Shown here one piece after another: positions 1-9,295 of a DNA stretch of 21,953 nucleotides. The notes under the pieces were generated by a model. That model was not told the origin of the DNA and ran no database searches. It worked only from the letters and a program-made list of their open reading frames with translations. This DNA comes from Amphimedon queenslandica (lineage: Eukaryota > Porifera > Demospongiae > Haplosclerida > Niphatidae). A program made the translations under genes and the position numbers. Position 1 is the stretch's first letter. The number at the start of each line of letters is the position of its first letter. Where the stretch lies: the NCBI RefSeq assembly GCF_000090795.2, contig NW_003547020.1, forward strand, positions 1 to 21,953, given 5' to 3'.

Positions 1-33
1 AAACATAAACACATATCACCTGCATCATAACTT

Positions 34-75
34 CGAGACTAACTTTCTCTCAGCCGAGACTAACTTTCTCTCAGC
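34..75. repeat. 21-bp direct tandem repeat, two exact copies
   Basis: The 21-bp unit beginning CGAGACTAACTTTCTCTC occurs twice head to tail at 34-54 and 55-75 with no mismatch. It lies just before the hairpin tandem array. No coding potential is seen. Confidence 0.9.
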
Positions 76-174
76 CTTCCCTTTTGAGTTAGTAAGTTTT
101 AAACAAAAATGAGTGTTTGTGTTTATGTTGACGTCTCACGCACATACTAGTTCCACACCTTTGTTTTTAAAAAA

Positions 175-430
175 GGGGATCCATAGTTTGTATGTCTTAG
201 TGTTACAAAGGAGTTCCTCTCTTTTAGGGGATCAATAGTTTGAATATTTGGCATTCAAACTAGTTCCACTCCTGTTTCAGGGGATCAATAGTTTGAATGT
301 TTGGCATTCAAACTAGTTCCACTCCTGTTTCAGGGGATCAATAGTCTGTTTGTTGTAGACGAACTAGTTCCTCTCCTGTTGAAAGGGGATCAACAGTATG
401 TGCATTACACAAACTCATTTCTGTTATTCA
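175..430. repeat. Hairpin-containing tandem array, about 52-bp unit, five copies
   Basis: Units begin with GGGGATC at 175, 227, 280, 333 and 385, giving periods of 52, 53, 53 and 52 bp; the last copy is degenerate. A weaker copy may precede them at about 113-170. Each unit has a conserved part (GGGGATCAATAGT then ACTAGTTCC and CTCCTGTT) flanking a variable core. The core is an inverted repeat: AGTTTGAATG/CATTCAAACT in unit 3, TTTGTA/TACAAA in unit 1, and an 8-bp AGTATGTG/CACAAACT stem with one mismatch in unit 5. The array ends where the stop codon of the minus-strand pseudogene begins, so it could belong to that gene's 3' flank or to an element that carries it. Confidence 0.85.
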
Positions 431-431
431 T

Positions 432-3045
432 TTACTGATTACATGGACAAGTTCTTCTATTATGACCAAATTGACCACAATTACCACATTTTCTTTGTGT
501 TGCAGGTGGTTCTAGAGATTGCCTTGGAGAATGTGGTACTTCAATCTCCATTGCAAGGTCTGGTGGATTATCTACACCTGGAGTTGATTGTCGAGATGGT
601 AGAGGTGCATCAGGAAGTTGGCAGGTTACATCTTTACATTCGTATCTGCAAAACAATCTTATCTTTTCGTAAAGGTACCATTTCCTTTTAGTTGACATAC
701 CCTTTGGTGGCAATATATTAGGTAGTTCATCTTCCATTATTTGAGCGTCCTCCTTCAGCAAATTGAATTGTGTGACTGGGCCATCTACAGCTTGTCTGGC
801 TGCAACTACACCAGGTGAGGTCGTATTTACAACAAAGTGTTGAAAGCCTTTGATGCCTTTTATTTTCTTGAATAATGTAGCAAAGTAACTACACCAGTCA
901 AGTGTTTCTACAATGAGTTCACCATTGCTACTTCCTACTGGTTGGGCTTTGTTCACAGCAGATGATTGTTCTACAACTTGAATTAAGTCATCCAATGAGT
1001 CCACCTCTGCTTTACGGAATTTTTGCTTTAATAGTCCGAAGCACCAGTCTGGAGAAAATTTTGTGTCCAACTGGCAGAAAGGATATTGAAATGGACGCAT
1101 TGAGTCCTGTCATGACTCTCCATAAGAGGTACTAAAATAAATAAAGAATTACATTTAAAATGTTCATTATTGTGCATGTAATATACTTACTTGAATAACT
1201 GTATTACTTTTATTTTACATTGTGCAGTTGTCAGCATTGAAATGGATACTGACTGAGTTGAGGCCATGATTCTTCAAATAAAAATGTACCATGCTTATGA
1301 CAGGATTTGCCCCTTTACCAGTGTCGAATGATTCATCGATCAAGAAATTAACCTGCTGAGGGATAGCTTCACAGCACACGCCAAATATGCCATATTTCCT
1401 GGGAGTAAGAAAATAAATTGGACCTACTTGTAGTGGACTTGAAGGATAGTGAACCTTTAACAAAGTAAGTAAGCTAAATACACTTTCATAATTATCATAA
1501 AATGTTACCTGTTGAGCATAATCGAAGCTATAATGTGCTACAATATTTAACATAGCAAGTGGCCTTGTTAGTGGGGGATTGTAATTGTTTGCTGCATCAG
1601 TATACAGCCCTTTTAACAATAATTATGCATCTTTTAATACATCCTTATAGTACTCCCTTTTCTTTTTAACAAGACTTCTGTGATCTAGTGCCTTTTGCAT
1701 TGCCTGAAAATTCTAAATAATACTTGTGTTATTACAATACTGACTTACCTCAGTTATCCTTTCATCTGATTGCATGTTAGCACTTCTTATAATCAGTCCA
1801 CTTATCTCTTTACAAGTGGCACACAAGTCAGACATAGGCTTCATTTTTTCAATATAAGGCAGGTAGCGTCGCCACAACATGTTGAATGTTGTTTCAGCAC
1901 ATGCTTTGACATAAAGCCCTTCACATGATTCCGCATACTCTAAGTATACCTGCCTTTTAGATGTACTGCATGGTAAGAACTTCTTATTCTCGTAACTTTT
2001 CATTCCAGGTATTCTTCCAGGAAGACTGATTCCATGGACTTCAGCGTAATTTCTGATGAAAGCAACAACCCAGAGAATATCATCATAAGTCAATGCATGG
2101 TTTGGTGTCTTTCCAGCATTTCCGTGAACTCTAATAAAGTTAAGTACATAACATTGAATTTGTAATTCTCATACCTTGGTATTAATCCATTCATTCTGTA
2201 GTTTTTCATGATTTCCTCAAACCTGCTTTTGCCACATGCATGTAGCTTCAGAAATGTTACTCTACATATCTAGTTGAAAAACGATTAATTTTGTGTTGTG
2301 TCACTCATAGTTACAAACCTTATGACCTTGATGCATGAACGTAAAAAATTGCCTCTTTCTCTCTTTCTGTCTCCTGTGGTTGCCAGTCGACAATCCCCCC
2401 ATGGTAGATGTTGCTGCCATTTGACTCATAATAGCAATTTCTGGAACAGGCTTTGCCATGGCTTGTATGTCACATCTATATGTTTTTATGTAAGAGTGAC
2501 TGAACAGTGCATAGCAATTATCTGAGCAACCACATCCATGTTCAAAGAACTTTGATAATTCTTCTTCCTCCTGTAGGTCTTCCTTCCTCATGTCATCACC
2601 AGAGTGAGTAGTTGAAGTAGCTGGAGCATCAGGCATCGCTGATTCTAAATCAAGATCTGATACTTGTAGCTCCACAGCCACCTCAAGATCAAACAGTGGT
2701 GGATTAATATCTTCATCACAATTTTTTGTCTCTTTCTCTTCTTTCCCTTCCTCTACCTCTTCTTCTTCCATATCTTCTACTGCTTCATAGTCTGTCTCTA
2801 TCAATTAACAAATACACTGTATAACTAGGTTTAATATAATAATATTGTGCATTTATACAGGTGATGGAATGTCATTGTTGTGATAGCTAACCGCTATTCA
2901 CAGTTAGTATGTAAACAGTGTTATGAATAAGCTTACCACTAGTTTCATCACAAAAGTAGTCCCCAAGAACTGAAGCAACGTAGTCACTGTCTCGAGGACC
3001 TACTTCTTCATTTAACAAGCGAGCAATGGCTCTTTCTGTAGCCAT
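432..3045 (-). pseudogene. DUF7869-like multi-exon gene, disabled
   Basis: Exons on the minus strand: 3045-2937, 2797-2319, 2269-2175, 2130-1749, 1703-1191 and 1131-432. All five introns (139, 49, 44, 45 and 59 bp) are GT-AG and phase-consistent, giving about 760 codons. The order of parts is: an ATG start, an acidic Glu-rich stretch, a Cys cluster (GCGCSDNC), a basic segment ending GLIPRVHGN across a splice site, a CATC pair, a DNC plus QNK-type motif (H-x-N-A-DNC), a segment like KFSPDWCFGLLK, and a C-terminal CCHC zinc knuckle (C-x2-C-x4-H-x4-C) before TAA at 434-432. From memory this matches the DUF7869 type of RNase H-like, transposon-associated proteins; no database was searched. Three lesions are visible: TAA at 1625-1623, TAA at 1217-1215 where the family usually has Gln, and a 2-nt frameshift near 1061-1066 that moves the reading from the ...VGH frame to the TKFSPDW frame. 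Retained introns argue against a retrocopy. Confidence 0.85.
491..560 (-). other. CCHC zinc knuckle at the C-terminus of the DUF7869-like pseudogene
   Basis: The last 18 residues or so before the stop include CGNCGQFGHNRRTCP, a C-x2-C-x4-H-x4-C zinc knuckle. The same motif is common in nucleic-acid-binding transposon proteins. The codons lie at about 440-485; the stretch given here is the Pro/Ser-rich linker that leads into it. The knuckle itself is intact. Confidence 0.6.
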
Positions 3046-3185
3046 AGTTTTTATAAGTAGTCTTCTTCGTCTTTGTTATACTTTAAATAGTTGCTATAGA
3101 GACTCCATGGTTACCTAATGACGCATTAAAGCCCTCCGTTTTTATTCCGTGATCGCTCCGTGTAACATTCTCCGTGCACAATCAA
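3046..3185 (-). promoter_or_regulatory. Putative 5' region of the DUF7869-like gene with phased TCCGT motifs
   Basis: Directly upstream of the ATG at 3045. Four (C/T)TCCGT motifs start at 3134, 3145, 3156 and 3170, spaced 11, 11 and 14 bp. Read on the gene's strand these are repeated ACGGAR words, about one helical turn apart. No clear TATA box is placed. The spacing suggests a factor-binding cluster, but this is an inference from four short words. Confidence 0.3.
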
Positions 3186-4091
3186 GGTAAAATGTCGAAG
3201 GGCTTATAACTCGGCAAAGAAGGCTTCGCTACCCCTGATTTTGGTATCAAATGAAAGGATTTTGTTTATATAACATGTTTATGTGATAAAATGAATTTCG
3301 CCCAGGTAAAGATTTTTCATGATTATGAGCCCATAGCTCAAAATGATAATTCCCACAGATAGCCTGGTTTTCTCATATGGGGTCACATATTCATATTCAC
3401 TTACTCCAACTTTCGTTGGCTGGGCTAGATATATTACCACAGGAGTTATATGGCATTCCTTGTGATACTAATACACCTGCTATGTATTTGAAGCATGTTG
3501 GTACTCATCATTTCCAAGCACTTAAGTCTATTAATATTTCTTAAGCATTGATTGTTGATGGAAAGTGGGTATGGTGTATGTGAGGTCCATCATCTTAAAA
3601 AAACATTGGTTGTTTAATGTGACTTACATTTCACTGCATGTGCAATGTGAGTGATGTGTGCAAACTATTGATGCATATCCAGCTAGTATTGCTCAGTATG
3701 AAGAGATCTAACTGGATTCAGGAACTGAGATTAATCAAGGTATAACAAATAACAGTAAATATTGATTACTTGTTGCTATAATGGAAGGGGAGAGGGTGTG
3801 AATGAGGTTTACTGTTCATTTGAGTTTAGCATTGATTCAAATTTGTGTGACTACAATTTATGTAGGACAGAGCATCAGGAAGGGAGGAAGCTGTCATTAT
3901 CAAATCTGGATCTTGTTTGTGCCTTGTACTACATGGTAATTACAAATAACAGGTGCATATGGATCTCGGTGCAGCTCAAACATTTTGAAGTCCTGGCGAG
4001 AAAAGTTTTGACTAGCATTGAAAGTTGTTATTTTACATGTAGTATCATTCAAGCAGTGATTATGTACATAATAATGATCATTATGCATGTT
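3186..4091. other. Non-coding AT-rich stretch, nothing recognised
   Basis: I see no exon with convincing splice sites and no repeat boundary. A 143-codon plus-strand frame begins at 3762 but is Cys/Ile/Tyr-rich, runs into the tandem repeat at 4092 and resembles no family, so it is treated as chance. Confidence 0.5.
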
Positions 4092-4277
4092 AATGCTACC
4101 ATCAATGCTGTGCACATTACATATTTTGTAAATGCTTGCCAGCTAATGTTGTGCGTAATGCTGCCATCAATGATGTGTGCATTATTAAGTTAGTGCTTGC
4201 TGGCTGATGTTGCTCATTTGAATGATGCTGCCATCAATGCTGTGCGCATACTAAATGCTTGCCAGCTGATGTTCGGC
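4092..4277. repeat. Tandem repeat, 65-67 bp unit, three copies
   Basis: Units start at 4092, 4157 and 4224, each with an ATGCTRCCATCAATG word followed by TGTGCRC and later a TGCTTGCCAGCTRATGTT word. Copies differ by scattered substitutions and small indels. No coding role is evident. Confidence 0.8.
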
Positions 4278-4712
4278 ATCTTTTATTGATGATTGTTGTA
4301 ACATGTCAATGCCTGATTATTATATTACCAAAAATAATGCACTTTAGAAATTTTTCATGCTCACAATGATACTTTATATTAAGCAGATCATGAAAGTATC
4401 TTAACTGATGATAGCATTAGTACGCAATATTGTCTGAAATACATGCATGCACATACATGTATGATGCAATCAGAAACATTGTAGATGCTACCATTATCAT
4501 TATTAGTCAGTACATGTATGTCACATTCATAATTTATACTGGTATTTAGGATTACAATGTGGTGTTAAAAAGTGAGGTCACACTTAGAATGAGACTCAAC
4601 AGCTGAAGGGGACATTCGTCTGTGTGAGAACCTGTATTTTGTTAGTAATGTATGTTTGTGACGAACATAAGTTATATCATGTATCTATACATGTACATGT
4701 TTAGCATAGTGT
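4278..4712. other. Intergenic AT-rich DNA
   Basis: Contains many ACATGTA-type words (for example near 4690-4715) but no gene or bounded repeat that I can support. Confidence 0.5.
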
Positions 4713-5358
4713 ACATGTAGTGGATTATTGATGCATTTATTGTACTTGTAGTGTTTGATTATTATTATGCATGAATTTCATCCATTTGTAGTTAGTTGTA
4801 AGTATGTATGTACTATAATGAGTTACAAGGGATACATAAGTTCCGTGTGATTGGTAATAAAGTTTGTTCACCATTACTGTTTGTACAACTGTTATTATTA
4901 GCCAGTGTGTTTACTTTGCTTGTATTTGTTGTGTTTCTATTACTATGCTTTACAGGAAGTGATAGCTGGAAAGGATTGGATGATTCAGCAATATTTTCAT
5001 GGCTTAATATTGAATTATGCAATATAATTAAAGCCTATTCTGGATTTCAATTGTTGTAACTAAATTAATTCTTTATTACATGTAACTTGTAGTGCATTAT
5101 TGATGTATTTGTTGTGCTTGTAGTGTTTGTGACGATTATCATGCATGAATTTCATCCTTTATAGTTTGTTGTAATTACATATGTACTATAATGGAGTTAC
5201 AAGGAACACAAAAGTTGGTGTCATTGGTAATAAAGTTTGTTCACCATTACAGTTTGTACTGTTGTTATTATTAGCCTGTGTGTTTACATTGTTAGCTTTC
5301 TGTTACTATGCTTTACAGGTAATTACAGCTGGAAATAATTTAATAATTCAGCAATAAG
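4713..5358. repeat. Direct duplication of about 270 bp
   Basis: Copy A (about 4713-4994) and copy B (about 5087-5358) run in the same order: TTGTAGTG, ATTATTGATG, ATGCATGAATTTCATCC, TATGTACTATAATG, TTGGTAATAAAGTTTGTTC, TATGCTTTACAG and ATTCAGCAATA. Many substitutions and small indels separate them. In copy A a hydrophobic 83-codon frame (4808-5059) is open. In copy B that frame is broken, which argues against coding. A CTTTACAG word resembling a splice acceptor is kept in both. Confidence 0.8.
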
Positions 5359-5423
5359 TGGGAATGTAATACTTTCATATCATAGTGCATGTCTAACGCT
5401 ACATTCTCATTTTGCGTGTGGTA

Positions 5424-5675
5424 ACTAAATGTGACCATAATTGACAAAAGGTACCTTATGGCGGGTAGTGAAATTTGTCTTTCTAGCCTAAGAAATCCAA
5501 CTTCCTGAGCCCCATTCATCATAAAATTACTCCACAGGATGCAAAAAGTTACCATGAAACTTTTAGAAACAATGATTGTCTAACAAAGCACTCACAGGTT
5601 GATGTTTTCCATTATAACGATCAATTTTAAAATCCGCCATAAGGGCCCTTTTGTCAATTATGGTCACAAATTCAT
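5424..5675. repeat. Inverted repeat, arms of about 42 bp (MITE-like)
   Basis: The left arm (about 5427-5467) contains GTGACCATAATTGACAAAAG and then CTTATGGCGG. The right arm (5632-5673) is its reverse complement with a few mismatches. The spacer is about 165 bp, and weaker similarity continues past the inner arm ends. No target duplication was identified. Confidence 0.75.
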
Positions 5676-6301
5676 TTCTAATAATAATCATCATTGTAAC
5701 ATTAAGTCTTTGTTGTAGCTCCTCGATCAGTGGTGCTTTCACAATGGAGGAGGCGCAAGTTTCCAGCTGCATAGTTTTCATACTGTTATAGTCCTAGCAA
5801 TGGAATATGTAGTAAGATCAATTAGAAAGTTGTGACATTCTATAGTGTTTTATTATTGTGTTACAGATCATGATCTATGATCCAAGGTTATAAATCTTTT
5901 GACAATTATCTCATTAACTTTGGCCAATGTAAGTATTTTCTTTATTCTTTATTATAAGTAAGGTATATTACATGTATTTGTATAGTAGGAAGATTGAAGC
6001 TCAATTATTTGAATTGATTTGCCTCGTTGAACAAACACTTATTTGAGCATTGCTATTGTAATTTTTGTTTTGGCTTTACGGTCATGCATATAACATTTTG
6101 ATTTTATTTAACATCTATTGATATTCAATGCAACACGTTTTTAATGTATTTTAATAAAAGTTATAGTCGCTGGCTCCTCATCGGCGCCTTGGCCTTCTGC
6201 CCCTGCCTCTGCCAGCTCTTCGTGGTAGATTGAAATATTATTGTGGAATATAAGGATACTATTTAGTACATCATAGTCAAGACTTGCTCTTTGGTGATTA
6301 A
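5676..6301. other. No gene recognised
   Basis: A 72-codon minus-strand frame (5781-5563) overlaps the inverted repeat and cannot be told from chance. At about 6170-6225 a C-rich stretch looks, on the minus strand, like the E/A/G-rich low-complexity sequence found on the plus strand at 6430-6580. Confidence 0.4.
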
Positions 6302-6637
6302 CAGCCCTCAGATGCACCTCCAGGAGAGAGCACTGGCGCCCCTCTAGGAGGGAGCACTGGCGCATCTCCAGGAGGGAGCACTAGTGCCCCTCAAGAAAGG
6401 ACTAAGGGAGCTCTTCCAGAAGGCAGAATGAGAGCTGGAGGCAGAGGGGGAGCAGGAGGCAGAATTGGAGCAGGAGCTAGAGGGGGAGGAGGGGCTACAG
6501 GGGGAGCAGGAGGCAGTGGGGGAGCTGGAAGCAGTGGGGGAGCAGGAGGCAGAAGGGAAGCAGGAGGCAGAGGGGGATTTGTGCTTGGAGACCTACTTAT
6601 TCTGCAAGAAAAGATTATATACTTGTATAAAGTATAA
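6302..6637 (+). CDS. Gly/Ala-rich low-complexity ORF, possible exon
   Basis: A plus-strand frame is open from 6302 (after TAA at 6299-6301) to TAA at 6635-6637, about 111 codons. A CCCTCAG word at 6304-6310 could be a splice acceptor. It begins with three 24-bp repeats encoding an eight-residue unit of the APxGGSTG type. It continues as a Gly/Ala/Ser/Arg-rich stretch built of GGAG and GGxG words, and ends with a short ordinary tail (LGDLLILQEK). The G-rich minisatellite is also open in a second frame as Glu/Gly-rich sequence, so openness alone is weak evidence. No family is recognised. It may be a repetitive secreted or structural protein exon, or simply a minisatellite. Confidence 0.35.
   Translation, partial: QPSDAPPGESTGAPLGGSTGASPGGSTSAPQERTKGALPEGRMRAGGRGGAGGRIGAGARGGGGATGGAGGSGGAGSSGGAGGRREAGGRGGFVLGDLLILQEKIIYLYKV
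6314..6400. repeat. 24-bp minisatellite, three and a half copies
   Basis: Units at 6314-6337, 6338-6361 and 6362-6385, with a partial unit from 6386. Each reads GCxYCTCxAGGAGRGAGCAC followed by TGGC or TAGT. The period is a multiple of three, so the reading frame is kept. Confidence 0.9.
6430..6582. repeat. G-rich purine minisatellite
   Basis: Imperfect repeats of GGGGGAGCAGGAGGCAG on the plus strand, nearly free of C and T. The runs of G might allow G-quadruplex formation. Confidence 0.8.
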
Positions 6638-6894
6638 GCTAAAATTTTGACAAACTAACTCACTGCTTTTAAAGAAAGCTATAGAGTGAGCCTGAGGGTT
6701 GCACTTTACTATACTGAGCGGGATAATAAACTGAAGCATGGTTGTCACATCAATAGGGAACTTAAATAGTTTAAAAACAGGATGTAGATTTACTTTCTAT
6801 GAATGTAAATGAATAATTAATTATTAGCTATGATTTTCATTTGTATTTCAAATTTAAAAAAATTATGGTTGACAACATTGCTTCTAAAATGTGG

Positions 6895-7089
6895 TATACC
6901 GTAGATCAGGAAATTAGTGTGGTACAAAATTTGTATTTCAAAATTGTGCTGTGATTTAATTTTTACTAAATAAGACTGTGTTATGTATAATTGAATGTGG
7001 CTTGTAATTATATGGGTAATCTAATTTTTGTGAAATTCTAAATCAGTAAAATGAAAATCACAGTAAAAATTTCCAGATAGACGGTATTT
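6895..7089. mobile_element. Candidate MITE, terminal inverted repeats of about 20 bp
   Basis: The left end TATACCGTAGATCAGGAAAT (6895 on) matches the reverse complement of the right end (about 7068-7089, ...TTTCCAGATAGACGGTAT) at most positions. The interior is AT-rich and non-coding. No convincing target-site duplication is seen, so the boundaries are approximate. Confidence 0.45.
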
Positions 7090-7253
7090 AGTTTATGTAT
7101 GCACAGTTAGCAAAAAAATTTAAAATCTTGCTGAAGTTTCTTTTATTATTCTGTCATGGATTTTTAAACCTAGTTAAGTTAGAATAATAATTTTGATATA
7201 AATACAATAAAAACTTTCAAAGTTAATAAAAAGTATGGGATAAATTAAACCGA

Positions 7254-8063
7254 AATATTTCTACAAATAAGAAAAAGTAGGGTTGTTAAAAAATGAATGA
7301 AACAAGACTGTTGTGTTGAAACCTTATAATAATTGTTAGTTCAATTAATAGTAATGAAAGTTAATTAATAACAAATAATTATTGTAAAAATTAATGCATA
7401 AATTTCAATCCTACTTTGCAGCATTTAATGAAGGATTATTGATTCCTTTAACGTGACAAAATTTAATAAAAGAATGACAACCCAACTGCTTAGTTACAGC
7501 CTACGCAAGTGTGCAAACCCACTGAGAATTCTTAAAAAAGTAACATATTCCAATGAATTTAAAGAAGGATGTTGATATACTAAATAAATGCATCAATGCT
7601 TTTACTTAAAAATCAAACAAACCAGTGTACATTAATATTGTATTTTTATTAATTGTTATGGTAATGAATCACAAAAATTAAAGAATGCAACAGCAAACTA
7701 ATCATCGGTAGTTGAGAATTTGCACTTGTGATGTCAGTAATTTATTCAATAAAATGCTAGCTCAAAATTATAATTTTTATTTATGAAAATACTGAATTTA
7801 CATCATACTCATAGCAATGTATTAGGGCAATGACTAGGTACATAGGCATAAAATAATTAAAATTCAATTTATATTGTAGTCTCAATATTAGCATATTCTG
7901 CTAAGTAGGATTGAAATTTATGTATTAATTTTTAGAATTATTATTTGTTTTTAATTAACTTTCATCATTATTAATTGAACTAATAATTATTACAAGGATT
8001 GAACTCAACTCCTTTGTTTCTTTCACTTTTTGACAACCCTACATTACTTATTTATAGAAATTT
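7254..8063. repeat. Large inverted repeat, arms of about 165 bp, spacer about 475 bp
   Basis: The left arm (about 7254-7421) and right arm (about 7898-8063) are reverse complements at roughly 85% by eye. They share words such as TAGTTCAATTAATA, GAAAGTTAATTAA and CATAAATTTCAATCCTACTT. Similarity stops sharply at both ends of each arm. It could be a foldback element or two copies of one repeat in opposite orientation. The spacer holds no gene that I recognise. Confidence 0.8.
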
Positions 8064-8661
8064 ACTTGTTATATTATTATATTCATCGTCGAGAATCATA
8101 ATTGATTTTGGTGAGGAGCATAAATTGTATACTGCAATGAGTTAAATTAAAATCAAGTTATTAAGATAATAATAAAAATAATCTAAGCAATGATGTTAAT
8201 AATAGTTACTCACAAGGTACATGTTACATTATATACTGTTTTTCATACATCTCAATAGCTACACCAAGACTATTATTGAAAGAAATCATGAAATATTTAA
8301 TTTTGAATTGCATTGTAGTATTAACTACTACATCCAGATCACCAATATAGCTTCTAATGATTTAGAGTATGGTACGAAACAGAAATCTGATTTTGTATCT
8401 TGGAATTTACTGGCATCACAAAATGAGAATAAATCATTCATTACTTCATTAGTGCAATGTACAAACAATCAGCCTTCCTTATACAGATTCTTTAAATATT
8501 GCTTATTTGATTTATGCTGTAACAAGAACACTACAGACAATTGCATATAGCTGTGTTACTGTACAACCAGACTGGTTTTCTTCAACTTATAAATAACAAC
8601 AACAATAATTAAAAAACATGCAAACTAACTTCATATTAAAGTTGCTTGAGCCCTGCTAATT
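8064..8661. other. Intergenic; one weak ORF
   Basis: A 109-codon plus-strand frame (8221-8550) is present in very AT-rich DNA. It has no recognised domain, no clear splice sites and an Asn/Ile/Phe-rich composition. I do not call it a gene. Confidence 0.3.
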
Positions 8662-8814
8662 CTAAATCATATCCTCCAGTAAAAGGTTATATATTGCTTT
8701 TAAGGTTTTGTCATTTGACAAAGATGGTAGAGCTTCAGCTGATGATACTGGTGTATTTGATGATATTGCTATATGAGTAGTTGTAGGTGTAGGTGCTAGT
8801 GATACTCCTACTCC
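8662..8814 (-). CDS. Candidate terminal exon, Ser/Thr/Pro-rich, unknown protein
   Basis: On the minus strand a CTATTCCAG acceptor precedes an open frame from 8814 to TAG at 8664-8662, about 50 codons. It is Thr/Pro/Ser-rich (LAPTPTTTHIAISS) and then has a helical tail (TLKAIYNLLLEDMI). No family is recognised and upstream exons were not found, so this could be chance. Confidence 0.2.
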   Translation of the reverse strand, partial: GVGVSLAPTPTTTHIAISSNTPVSSAEALPSLSNDKTLKAIYNLLLEDMI

Positions 8815-8832
8815 TGGAATAGTAAATAGTGA

Positions 8833-9285
8833 ATGATGAGCAGTGATGTTGGTAAGGAAGCCAAGGGTGACATCCCATTCTCGTTTGTATTCTCAGAATG
8901 GGAGCAGATCTGGAGCACCCATATTTGTAGGCGGGGCAGCTACTGGGTGTTGGTGGTTATGTATCATGTGATTGCGTCCTCGTGTCTGAGCAAGTCCGCC
9001 ACTGCGAGTCTCTCAGTCTACAAATCTGTTATAGTATTCTGTCTTTCTCTGTCTAAAAATCGATTGTTGATGGTGTTTTCTATGGCTACAAATTTATTTG
9101 ATGAACTACAAAGTGGCGGTATTAATGCTGCCACTTGTGAGATTTTGAAGAGGAGCAAATTGTCACAACAGACATTTCCTTTTATTGGAGTGGGAACACT
9201 TTGCTGCAGTGAGTTGGAGAGTCAAGATAGGACAACATTCTCTACTGTTAAAAATATGGGACAAAGTATTAGTATTGAATTGTAG
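8833..9285 (+). CDS. Hypothetical ORF or first exon, truncated context
   Basis: A 150-codon plus-strand frame. The upstream part has more CpG than its surroundings, as a promoter or 5' leader might. The more protein-like portion starts at an internal ATG at about 9082 (MATNLFDELQSGGINAATCE) and runs to TAG at 9283-9285. No family is recognised. The hAT transposon landed 3 bp past this stop. If the gene once continued by splicing, the transposon now separates this exon from whatever follows 11631. Confidence 0.3.
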   Translation: MMSSDVGKEAKGDIPFSFVFSEWEQIWSTHICRRGSYWVLVVMYHVIASSCLSKSATASLSVYKSVIVFCLSLSKNRLLMVFSMATNLFDELQSGGINAATCEILKRSKLSQQTFPFIGVGTLCCSELESQDRTTFSTVKNMGQSISIEL

Positions 9286-9287
9286 GA

Positions 9288-9295
9288 TTGATAAT
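9288..9295. repeat. 8-bp target-site duplication, left copy
   Basis: TTGATAAT abuts the left terminal inverted repeat and is identical to 11624-11631. An 8-bp duplication is the hallmark of hAT insertion. Confidence 0.93.

Noticed and set aside
175..430. CRISPR-like look: conserved repeats with variable parts between
   Set aside because: The variable parts are self-complementary, two are nearly the same, there are no cas genes, and the rest of the window is eukaryotic with spliceosomal introns.
2298..2525. 75-codon plus-strand ORF
   Set aside because: It lies opposite exon 2 of the DUF7869-like pseudogene, whose frame and splice sites explain the region better.
3762..4193. 143-codon plus-strand ORF
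   Set aside because: It runs through a tandem repeat, is Cys/Ile/Met-rich, has no splice support and resembles no family.
4808..5059. 83-codon ORF with a membrane-like segment
   Set aside because: The duplicated copy at 5087-5358 does not keep the frame, so coding constraint is unlikely.
8221..8550. 109-codon plus-strand ORF
   Set aside because: Very AT-rich, with no recognised domain and no convincing splice sites or start context.
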